A DNA stretch of 48,454 nucleotides from Chloroflexota bacterium (GTDB lineage Bacteria > Chloroflexota > Dehalococcoidia > Dehalococcoidales > RBG-16-60-22). The stretch covers positions 1 through 48,454 of the forward strand of contig JACPQH010000061.1 in NCBI GenBank assembly GCA_016190585.1, given 5' to 3'. The notes under the pieces were generated by a model. That model made no database searches and was not told the DNA's origin. It saw only the letters and a list, made by a program, of their open reading frames with translations. Shown one piece after another: positions 41,926 to 48,454 of the stretch (position 1 is the first letter of the stretch; each line of letters begins with the position of its first letter). The position numbers and the translations under genes were made by a program.

Positions 41926-44502
41926 TTGATACCGGCTAAACTTACGCTGCGCAACTTCCTCTGCTACCGGGAGAACGTGCCGCCTCTTTCCTTCGAGGGG
42001 CTGCACCTGGTCTGCCTTTCCGGCGATAACGGCAACGGCAAGTCTGCCCTGATCGACGCCATGACCTGGGCGCTGTGGGGCGAGGCCCGGGACCGGCGGG
42101 TCCGGGACGACGATCTGGTCTACCAGGGGCAGCCGGAGATGGAGGTGGATTTCGAGTTCCACGCCGGCGGCGATCTCTACCGGGTCATTCGCAAGCACGC
42201 CCGGCCCAAACGGAGCGGCGGCGCTCCGCAGAGCCTGCTCGAGCTTCAGGTGGCCGCGCCAGAGGGCTTCCGGTCAGTGTCAGGCAATACCATCGCCGAG
42301 ACGGAAGACAAGATTATCAATATCCTCCGCATGGACTATGACACGTTCATCAACAGCGCTTACCTCAGGCAGGGCAACGCCGACGAGTTCACCCGCCAGC
42401 CGCCGGCGCGCCGCAAGGAGGTCTTCACCAGTATTCTGGGGCTCGAGCTCTACGACCGGCTCGAAGGCCAGGCCAAGGAGCTGGCTAAGAGCAAGGAAAT
42501 ATCAAGGGCCCAGATAGAAACCCTCATCAAACAGATAAGCGGTGAGCTTGAGCTAAAACCGGGTTTTGAAGGCGAGCTCCAGCAGGGGACACACGAGCTG
42601 GAGTCGCTGGCGGCAAGGGTCAAGGAAAAGGACACCGAGCTTGCCCGCCTCCGGCGGGAAAAGGACGCGCTTGAAGCCCGAAGGGCCTCGCTGTCGCAGG
42701 TCGAAGAGCGTAAAACCGCCGCCGCTCGCGACCTCCAGTTCTGGAACAGCCAGGTGAAGCTGCACGGCGACCGCGTCCGGGAGTATGAAGCGCTGCTCGC
42801 TGACCGCGGGCGCATCGAAGCCGGCTACGCTTGCCTGCTGGCCGCCCGAAAGCTGAAAGAGGAACTAGACCGCAAGCTGAAGGTATTCGCCGGTCTGAAC
42901 GAGCGCCGGCACAGCCTGGAGATGGCCGTGGCGCGGGCGGGACAGGCCCTTAACCAGGAGCACGCCCTGGCCAGGAGCCGGATCGCCGAGATCGAGGCGA
43001 AGGCGGCACGGCTGCCGGCCCTGAAGGGCAAGCTGCAGGAGACGCACCTGCAACTGGCCGGTCTCGATGCGCAAGAAAAGGCGCTGCAGAAGGAAAGGCA
43101 GGCGTCTCAGGAGCTGCAGTCGCGTATCAGCGCCCTGAAGCTCGGCCAGGCCCGGCTGGCCGCCGATATCGCCGGTATTGATGAGAAGCTCGACCTTCTC
43201 GCCGCCACCGCCGAGGCCAGGTGCCCCCTGTGCGAAAGAGAGCTCGAGCCGGGCAACCTCGATATGATAAGGTCGAAGTACGTAGAGGAGCGCCGGGAGC
43301 GCCAGGACTCAGTCAAAGCCGGCGACCGCGAGCTGGCCGACAGCGCCGAGCGGCTGGCCGCCCTCTCCCGCGAGGTCAGCCGCCTGGAATCCCGGCTTGC
43401 CCGGGAAAAAGCCGCGCTCCAGACCCGTGCCGGCACGCTGGCCAAAGAGGTTGAGGACTGCCAGGAAGCGGCGGCCCGGCGGGAACCGGAGACCGAGAAT
43501 CTCGCCGGCATCGAGGATATGCTGGCCTCGCGCCAGTACGCTCTAAACGAGCAGAGGGCGCTTGAGGCGCTGGACGCCGAGCTTTTCCGGCTGGCCTATC
43601 ACCCGGAGAAGCACGAAGAAGCGCGGGAAGCCCTGTCCGGGGTGGAGGGTTTCGAGACGTCCAGAAACCGGCTGGACGAAGCCGCGCGGCTGATCGGCGA
43701 CGAGAGGTCAGCGGGACTAAAGGCCGGGGAAGCCGCCCAAAGGCTCCAGGCCGCCATCGAAGATGCGGACAGGCAAATCCGGGAGCTTGGCCAGGAGCTT
43801 GGCCGGCTCCCTGATGTTATTTCCGGCTTTAGCCAGGTAGAAGCGGAGTACCGAACCCTGACGGAACAGCGGGACCAGGTGCAGGAAAGACTGGGGGCGG
43901 TCAAAGCCCGGCTGCAAAGGTGCGTCGAGCTCGAGCGAGACAGGACAGACAAGACAAAACAGGCCGCTCAGCTTAGCCGGGAGGAGTGGGTCTATCGCGA
44001 GCTGGCCAAAGCGTTCGGCAAGAGCGGCGTCCAGGCCCTGCTCATCGAACTGGCCCTGCCCGAGATCGAGAACGAGGCCAACGGCCTGTTGTCGCGCATG
44101 ACCGACAACCGGATGCACATCAAGTTCGAGACCCAGCGTGAGACCAGGAAAGGCGACATCGCCGAGACACTGGATATCCATATAACCGACGAGCTGGGCA
44201 CGCGCAGCTACGAGACCTTCAGCGGCGGCGAGGCCTTCCGCATCAACTTCGCCATCCGCATCGCCCTTTCCCGGCTGCTGGCGCGGCGGGCGGGGTCGCC
44301 CCTGCGCACCCTGATTATCGACGAGGGTTTCGGCACCCAGGACAGCACCGGGATCGAGAAGCTGAAAGAGGCGATTAACTCCATCCAGGACGATTTCAGC
44401 CGGATAATCGTCATCACCCACATCGAGGACCTGCGGGACGCCGTCCCGGCCCGCATCGAGGTGGTCAAGACCGCCGACGGCTCGACGCTTGCGGTAAACT
44501 AG
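41926..44502 (+). CDS. sbcC: SbcC/Rad50-type SMC-like ATPase
   Basis: An 858-residue DNA-repair ATPase. TTG 41926 begins IPAKLTLRNFLCYRENVPPLSF, the family start. Walker A is GDNGNGKSALIDA (33-45), a coiled coil runs to residue 400 and beyond, the zinc-hook CPLC is at 433-436, and a second coil returns to the ABC signature FSGGEAF near 765 and Walker B TLIIDEGFGTQD near 795. This arrangement bridges DNA ends or hairpins through the hook. The nuclease partner SbcD/Mre11 is not adjacent, unlike most bacteria. Confidence 0.93.
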   Translation: MIPAKLTLRNFLCYRENVPPLSFEGLHLVCLSGDNGNGKSALIDAMTWALWGEARDRRVRDDDLVYQGQPEMEVDFEFHAGGDLYRVIRKHARPKRSGGAPQSLLELQVAAPEGFRSVSGNTIAETEDKIINILRMDYDTFINSAYLRQGNADEFTRQPPARRKEVFTSILGLELYDRLEGQAKELAKSKEISRAQIETLIKQISGELELKPGFEGELQQGTHELESLAARVKEKDTELARLRREKDALEARRASLSQVEERKTAAARDLQFWNSQVKLHGDRVREYEALLADRGRIEAGYACLLAARKLKEELDRKLKVFAGLNERRHSLEMAVARAGQALNQEHALARSRIAEIEAKAARLPALKGKLQETHLQLAGLDAQEKALQKERQASQELQSRISALKLGQARLAADIAGIDEKLDLLAATAEARCPLCERELEPGNLDMIRSKYVEERRERQDSVKAGDRELADSAERLAALSREVSRLESRLAREKAALQTRAGTLAKEVEDCQEAAARREPETENLAGIEDMLASRQYALNEQRALEALDAELFRLAYHPEKHEEAREALSGVEGFETSRNRLDEAARLIGDERSAGLKAGEAAQRLQAAIEDADRQIRELGQELGRLPDVISGFSQVEAEYRTLTEQRDQVQERLGAVKARLQRCVELERDRTDKTKQAAQLSREEWVYRELAKAFGKSGVQALLIELALPEIENEANGLLSRMTDNRMHIKFETQRETRKGDIAETLDIHITDELGTRSYETFSGGEAFRINFAIRIALSRLLARRAGSPLRTLIIDEGFGTQDSTGIEKLKEAINSIQDDFSRIIVITHIEDLRDAVPARIEVVKTADGSTLAVN

Positions 44503-44513
44503 CGCTAACCGGG

Positions 44514-44605
44514 GTCATTCCGAGGAAGTGCAGCGACGAGGCATTCGTCCCGGGGGATGGTTCAAATCTCCCTCTGTCCCCCTTTGCCAAAGGGGGGAAC
44601 CATCC
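44514..44605. repeat. Dispersed intergenic repeat (copy B) with nested inverted repeats
   Basis: The 105 bases between sbcC and the HD gene hold GTCATTCCGAGGAAGTGCAG from 44514, similar to the element at 12697-12775 in the other orientation. A nested palindrome follows: GGATGGTTC (44555-44563) with GAACCATCC (44597-44605), and CCCCCTTT (44578-44585) with AAAGGGGG (44589-44596). No T tract follows, so it is not a normal terminator; the form suggests a small mobile or folded RNA element between convergent genes. Confidence 0.6.
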
Positions 44606-44607
44606 GG

Positions 44608-45159
44608 TTAAAGCCCCAGCTCGCCGGCGATGCCCTGCATGGCCTTCAGCCCGGTTTCGATAAACTCGTCAAGCTCCAGCCCGATTTCGGCGCACCGCGT
44701 TATCTGCTCCCGGCTGGCCCCGGCGGCGAAGCTCTTCTCCTTGAACCGTTTCCGGACCGACTTCGCTTCCAGTCCCGCCAGGTCTTTGGCGGGCCTTATC
44801 AGAGCGGCCGCGGTTATCAGGCCGGTGAGCGGGTCGACGCAGAACAGCGCCTTGTCCAGCCGGCTCTCGCAAGGGACGCCGTGGGTCTCGTTGTGCGTGA
44901 GGATGGCCCGGCACACTTCCGGGCTGCACCCCCGCTCCCGCGCGATTGCCGCCCCTTCCTTGCCGTGCCTGGTCATATCGCCTTCCGTAAGCTCAACATC
45001 AATATCGTGAAGCAGTCCCGCCAGGCCCCACGCCGCCTCGTCCTCGCCGAAGCGCCGCGCCAGGGCCGTCATCACCGCCTCGGTCGCCAGCATGTGCTTC
45101 ACCAGGTTCTCGTTCCGGATTTTCTGCTTTATCAGGTCGAGCGCTGCCTGCCTGTCCAT
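44608..45159 (-). CDS. HD-domain (HDIG) protein
   Basis: A 183-residue soluble protein of the HD superfamily. The metal-binding residues are LVKHMLATEAV (His), GLLHDIDVEL (HD), RHGKEGA (His) and THNETHG with DKALFCVDPLTGLI (Asp). The order matches small metal-dependent phosphohydrolases that act on nucleotides; the exact substrate is unknown. It follows uvrA by 15 bases on the same strand, so it is probably co-transcribed with it, suggesting nucleotide clean-up or repair support. Confidence 0.85.
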   Translation of the reverse strand: MDRQAALDLIKQKIRNENLVKHMLATEAVMTALARRFGEDEAAWGLAGLLHDIDVELTEGDMTRHGKEGAAIARERGCSPEVCRAILTHNETHGVPCESRLDKALFCVDPLTGLITAAALIRPAKDLAGLEAKSVRKRFKEKSFAAGASREQITRCAEIGLELDEFIETGLKAMQGIAGELGL

Positions 45160-45174
45160 TAAGACCTCCCGTTT

Positions 45175-48006
45175 TCAGACCGGGTCGGATACTTTATGTA
45201 AATCCCGCTCCAGGTACTGCCCCGTCAATGAGCCGGTCTTCCCGGCCACCTCTTCCGGCGTGCCGGCGGCGACCAGGTAGCCGCCCTTGTCGCCCGCGCC
45301 CGGTCCCAGGTCTATTATATGGTCGGCGTTCTTCATGACATCCAGGTTGTGCTCGATAACCACCACGGTGTTGCCGGCGTCCACCAGCCGCTGCAGCACC
45401 CGCAGCAGGGCGGCGACGTCCTCGAAGGACAGGCCGGTGGTCGGCTCGTCAAGTATATATAGCGTCCTGCCGGTGGCCCGGCGTGACAATTCGGTTGCCA
45501 GCTTGACGCGCTGCGCCTCGCCCCCGGACAGGGTGGGTGCCGGCTGTCCCAGGTGAATGTAGCCCAGGCCGACGTCGCGCAAGGTCTCCAGCTTGTTCCG
45601 CACCTTGGGGAAGTTCTCGAAGAAGCCCAGAGCTTCCTCGACGGTCAAGTCCAGTACCTCGGCGATGTTCTTCCCCTTGAACCTTATCTCCAGCGCCTCG
45701 CGGTCATAGCGCATCCCTTTGCACACCTCGCAGGGCACAGTGACATCCGGCAGGAACTGCATCTCTATCTGGATGAAGCCCTCGCCGCGGCAGGCCTCGC
45801 AGCGCCCCCCTTTTACGTTAAAGGAGAACCGTCCCGGGGCGTAGCCCCTCATGCGGGCCTCGGGGGCGGTGGCGAACAGCTCGCGTATCGGCGTGAACGT
45901 CCCGGTGTAGGTCGCCGGGTTGCTGCGCGGCGTCCGCCCGATGGGCGACTGGTCAATATCGATGACCTTATCGATGTGCTCGACGCCGGTTATGCCGTCG
46001 CATTCGCCCGCCCGTTCCCTTGAACCGTAAAGCATCTGCGCCAGCTTCCGGTGCAGTATCTCCTCGATCAGGCTGCTCTTGCCGCTTCCTGATACGCCGG
46101 TAACGCAGACGAACTTGCCCAGTGGTATCGGCACGTCAATATTCTTCAGGTTGTTCCGGCGGGCGCCTTTGATAATAATCTCCTGCCCGTTGCCGGGGCG
46201 CCGCTCCGCGGGCGCCGGTATCCACTTGCGCCCGCTCAGGTACTGGCCGGTCAAAGACTCCTCGCTGCCGATGATGGCGTCCAGCGCGCCCGCCGCCACG
46301 ACGCGTCCCCCGTGCTCCCCGGCCCCCGGCCCCATGTCGATGATATAGTCGGCGGCCCGCATCATGGCCTCGTCGTGCTCGACGATGAGCAGGGTGTTGC
46401 CCAGATCGCGCAGTCTTTTCAGGGTGGCGATCAGCCGGTAGTCGTCCGCCGGGTGCAGGCCGATGGTCGGCTCGTCACAGACGTAGAGGACGCCGGTCAG
46501 CCGGCTGCCGATTTGCGTGGCCAGCCGGATGCGCTGCGACTCGCCGCCGCTGAGCGTGGCCGAAGGCCGGTCGATAGAGAGATAGTCCAGCCCCACATCC
46601 TTCAGGAAGCCGAGCCGCTCCCGTATCTCCTTGAATATCTCGCGGGCGATGGTCATTTCACGCTCGCTCAGTCCCTGGCCGACCTCACCGATCCAATCGG
46701 CCGCCTGGACGACGGGCATGGCGGAGACCTCCATGATGTTCTTGCCGCCGATGGTAATGGCCAGCGCCTCCGGCTTCAACCGCCTGCCGCCGCACTCCGG
46801 ACACGGGCGGGATATCATGTACCGTTCGATGTCGAGCCGGGAGTGCTCCGACTCGGTGTCCCGGTAGAGGCGCTCCATGCGGGGGATGACCCCCTCGAAG
46901 CCGTCGTAGTACTCGCGCACGTGCCCGAAGCGGCTGCGCAGCTTCACCGCCTCGTGACCCTCTCCGTACAGTATCAGCTCGAGGTGTTCCTTCTTTAGCT
47001 CCCTGACCGGGACGCGCAGAGAAAAGCCGCAGCGCCGCGCTAGCGACTCAAGCTGGCCGAAATACCAGGTCTGCCATTGCCACGGCCGGATGGCGCCCTG
47101 GGCGATGGACAGCTCCCGGTTAACGAGCATCTCCGGGTCGATCTCCAGCTTGACGCCAAGCCCGGTACACTGCGGGCAGGCCCCGTGCGGGCTGTTAAAG
47201 CTGAAGCTGCGCGGCGCGATCTCCCCGAGGCTGACCCCGCAGTACACGCAGGCGAAGTGCTCCGAGAACAACAGCTCCTCGCCGTCAATAATGGAGACCA
47301 GCACGATGCCGCCCCCCAGCTTCAAAGCGGTCTCCACCGAGTCCGCGATGCGGCTCTGGCTGCCGCTCTGCCCTATCACCAGCCGGTCGACCACGGCCTC
47401 GATGTTGTGCTTCTTGTTCTTGTCGAGCGGGGTATCATCAGAGAGGTCGTGGATATCGCCGTCAACCCGCGCCCGGGCGTAGCCGGCCTTACGCAGGTCC
47501 TCGAACACCGACTGGTATTCGCCTTTACGGCCCCGCACCAGCGGCGCCAGTATCATGATGCGTGAACCTTCCGGCAGGCCCTGTACGGCGTCCACAATCT
47601 GCTGGACGGTCTGCCGGGTTATCTCCCGGCCGCAGCGGGGACAGTGAGGCCGCCCCGCCCGGGCGAAAAGCAGCCGCAGGTAGTCGTATATCTCGGTCAC
47701 CGTGCCCACGGTAGAGCGGGGGTTCTGGCTGGGCCCTTTCTGATCGATGGAGACCGCCGGGCTCAGGCCTTCGATATTATCTACCTCGGGTTTCTCCATC
47801 CTGCCCAGGAACTGGCGGGCGTAGGCCGAGAGCGACTCCACGTAGCGGCGCTGGCCTTCCGCGTAGATGGTATCGAAAGCGAGCGAGCTTTTCCCGGAGC
47901 CGGATACGCCGGTGATGACCACCAGCTTGTTTCGCGGTATGACGACGTCGATATTCTTGAGGTTGTGCTCGCGCGCACCCTTGACGATTATGGATTCCGA
48001 AGCCAT
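45175..48006 (-). CDS. uvrA: Excinuclease ABC subunit UvrA
   Basis: A 943-residue double ABC ATPase that finds bulky DNA lesions with UvrB. Walker A copies are [14 protein letters not shown] (about residue 33) and [13 protein letters not shown] (about residue 636). The zinc motifs are HCPRCGREI near 120, a middle CxxC pair (CVYCG, CPQC, near 250-280) and [12 protein letters not shown] with [10 protein letters not shown] near 740. Two ABC signatures ([16 protein letters not shown]) are complete. Length is normal. GAAGAAGG lies 11 bases before ATG 48006. uvrB and uvrC are elsewhere. Confidence 0.98.
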   Translation of the reverse strand: MASESIIVKGAREHNLKNIDVVIPRNKLVVITGVSGSGKSSLAFDTIYAEGQRRYVESLSAYARQFLGRMEKPEVDNIEGLSPAVSIDQKGPSQNPRSTVGTVTEIYDYLRLLFARAGRPHCPRCGREITRQTVQQIVDAVQGLPEGSRIMILAPLVRGRKGEYQSVFEDLRKAGYARARVDGDIHDLSDDTPLDKNKKHNIEAVVDRLVIGQSGSQSRIADSVETALKLGGGIVLVSIIDGEELLFSEHFACVYCGVSLGEIAPRSFSFNSPHGACPQCTGLGVKLEIDPEMLVNRELSIAQGAIRPWQWQTWYFGQLESLARRCGFSLRVPVRELKKEHLELILYGEGHEAVKLRSRFGHVREYYDGFEGVIPRMERLYRDTESEHSRLDIERYMISRPCPECGGRRLKPEALAITIGGKNIMEVSAMPVVQAADWIGEVGQGLSEREMTIAREIFKEIRERLGFLKDVGLDYLSIDRPSATLSGGESQRIRLATQIGSRLTGVLYVCDEPTIGLHPADDYRLIATLKRLRDLGNTLLIVEHDEAMMRAADYIIDMGPGAGEHGGRVVAAGALDAIIGSEESLTGQYLSGRKWIPAPAERRPGNGQEIIIKGARRNNLKNIDVPIPLGKFVCVTGVSGSGKSSLIEEILHRKLAQMLYGSRERAGECDGITGVEHIDKVIDIDQSPIGRTPRSNPATYTGTFTPIRELFATAPEARMRGYAPGRFSFNVKGGRCEACRGEGFIQIEMQFLPDVTVPCEVCKGMRYDREALEIRFKGKNIAEVLDLTVEEALGFFENFPKVRNKLETLRDVGLGYIHLGQPAPTLSGGEAQRVKLATELSRRATGRTLYILDEPTTGLSFEDVAALLRVLQRLVDAGNTVVVIEHNLDVMKNADHIIDLGPGAGDKGGYLVAAGTPEEVAGKTGSLTGQYLERDLHKVSDPV

Positions 48007-48027
48007 TAAGATTAACCTTCTTCTCAG

Positions 48028-48057
48028 ATATTAACACCTGCGCCCGCGCGCTCACAA
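48028..48057 (-). promoter_or_regulatory. Probable promoter of uvrA
   Basis: TTGTGA (48052-48057, 4 of 6), 18-base spacer and TAATAT (48028-48033, 4 of 6) on the minus strand, placing transcription start near 48021, 15 bases before the ATG. No SOS operator was recognised next to it. Confidence 0.5.
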
Positions 48058-48064
48058 GTCCGGC

Positions 48065-48093
48065 TTTGCCGCCTGCCGGCGTTATAGTAGAAT
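48065..48093 (+). promoter_or_regulatory. Probable leaderless promoter of the Smr-domain gene
   Basis: TAGAAT at 48088-48093 (5 of 6) ends six bases before ATG 48100, so transcription would begin on the A of the start codon. The -35 is TTTGCC (48065-48070, 3 of 6, 17-base spacer) or TTGCCG one base later. No Shine-Dalgarno is present. Confidence 0.5.
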
Positions 48094-48099
48094 ATCGAG

Positions 48100-48363
48100 A
48101 TGAGCGACCGTCCGGTCACCGACGAGCTGCGCCTGCGGCACCTTACTACCGATGAGGCGCTGCTGGAGCTCCAGCAATACCTCCATGACGCCTTCATGTC
48201 GGGGTTCACGGAGGCGAGGATCATCCACGGCAAGGGAACCGGCACTCTGCGCCGCCTGGTGCGGCAGGAGCTTGCGGGACATCCCCTGGTCAAGTCGTTC
48301 CGTCCGGGGGCCTGCGGGGAGGGCGGCGCCGGCGTTACCGTCGTCCTCTTCACCGATGAGTGA
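48100..48363 (+). CDS. Stand-alone Smr-domain protein (MutS2 C-terminal-like)
   Basis: An 87-residue protein that is a single Smr domain. The first motif, DLHG in most Smr proteins, is degenerate here (ELRLRHLTTDEALLEL); the second motif HGKGTGTLRRLV is intact, followed by HPLVKSFRPG and GVTVVLF. Smr domains nick or bind branched DNA or cleave stalled-ribosome mRNA. Loss of the DLHG acid residues suggests binding rather than cleavage. It sits alone between uvrA and tRNA-His. No full MutS2 is in the window. Confidence 0.8.
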   Translation: MSDRPVTDELRLRHLTTDEALLELQQYLHDAFMSGFTEARIIHGKGTGTLRRLVRQELAGHPLVKSFRPGACGEGGAGVTVVLFTDE

Positions 48364-48364
48364 A

Positions 48365-48393
48365 TTGAACGCCTGGCCGCTTTTCGCTATAAT
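48365..48393 (+). promoter_or_regulatory. Sigma-70 promoter of tRNA-His
   Basis: TTGAAC (48365-48370, 4 of 6), 17-base spacer and a perfect TATAAT (48388-48393). Transcription would start near 48400, seven bases before the mature tRNA. Confidence 0.75.
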
Positions 48394-48406
48394 GATTAAG
48401 CTTCGT

Positions 48407-48454
48407 GGTGAGTGTAGCCCAGAGGTTTAAGGCGCCAGGTTGTGGCCCTGGAGA
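48407..48454 (+). tRNA. tRNA-His (anticodon GTG), 3' partial at window end
   Basis: The extra G(-1) typical of tRNA-His is at 48407, followed by acceptor GTGAGTG, TA, a D arm (GCC...GGC), anticodon stem CCAGG/CCTGG (48435-48439 and 48447-48451) and loop TTGTGGC with anticodon GTG at 48442-48444. The T arm and 3' acceptor strand lie outside the window. Confidence 0.9.

Noticed and set aside
1..48454. CRISPR arrays, phage genes, insertion sequences, attachment sites
   Set aside because: No regularly spaced repeats, cas genes, transposase, integrase or phage structural genes were seen in any frame.

Overview
The window looks like chromosome of an uncultured Chloroflexota bacterium, most likely class Dehalococcoidia. 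Pointers are the moderately high GC content, DnaG with a CFGAC zinc-ribbon variant, the overlapping ppsA-dgt-dnaG-rpoD order, thiolase/OB-fold pairs, MmgE/PrpD and CoA-transferase genes typical of sediment Dehalococcoidia, and pilin-type envelope genes. The taxonomic call is inference. No phage, insertion sequence or CRISPR array was seen.

Layout. 1-3907: the 3' half of groEL with its terminator, a hemerythrin-like protein, a divergent stand-alone tubulin/FtsZ-family GTPase and a lipoprotein with three Ig-like repeats. 4061-12611: a catabolic accessory block with MmgE/PrpD, an Old-Yellow-Enzyme/FAD reductase, a TRAP transporter whose large permease is cut in half, a thiolase with its Zn-ribbon/OB-fold partner, a cupin, an amidohydrolase and a small protein with a possible nuclease-like motif. 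12612-12987 is non-coding and holds a dispersed repeat. 12988-18611: a very compact nine-gene operon with three separate ferritin-like di-iron proteins, a small membrane protein, a metallo-beta-lactamase/double-rhodanese protein with altered metal ligands, a CoA-binding protein, a methyltransferase, a universal stress protein and an LhgO-type flavoenzyme. It looks like an oxygen/sulfur-stress module and is the best candidate here for an undescribed system.

18565-22747 (minus strand): an acetyltransferase, an MshA-like glycosyltransferase, a PIG-L deacetylase, an alpha/beta hydrolase and a YdjM-like membrane protein, resembling part of a glycoside-thiol pathway. 22870-26150: lysS, serS, a TIGR04076 protein and tRNA-Ser(UGA); lysS has a terminator-like hairpin touching its start codon. 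26185-27970: three minor pilin genes. 28129-30438: a PAS-STAS regulator and a two-subunit CoA-transferase. 30407-41846: mfd, the ppsA-dgt-dnaG-rpoD operon and ffh. 41926-48454: an SbcC/Rad50-type ATPase, an HD protein, uvrA, a stand-alone Smr domain and the start of tRNA-His(GUG).

Promoters of the sigma-70 type can be read at many intergenic sites, matching the housekeeping sigma factor encoded here. Several genes (ffh, sbcC, the Smr gene, perhaps the acetyltransferase) have the -10 box only 4-7 bases before the start codon and no ribosome-binding site, which suggests leaderless mRNAs.
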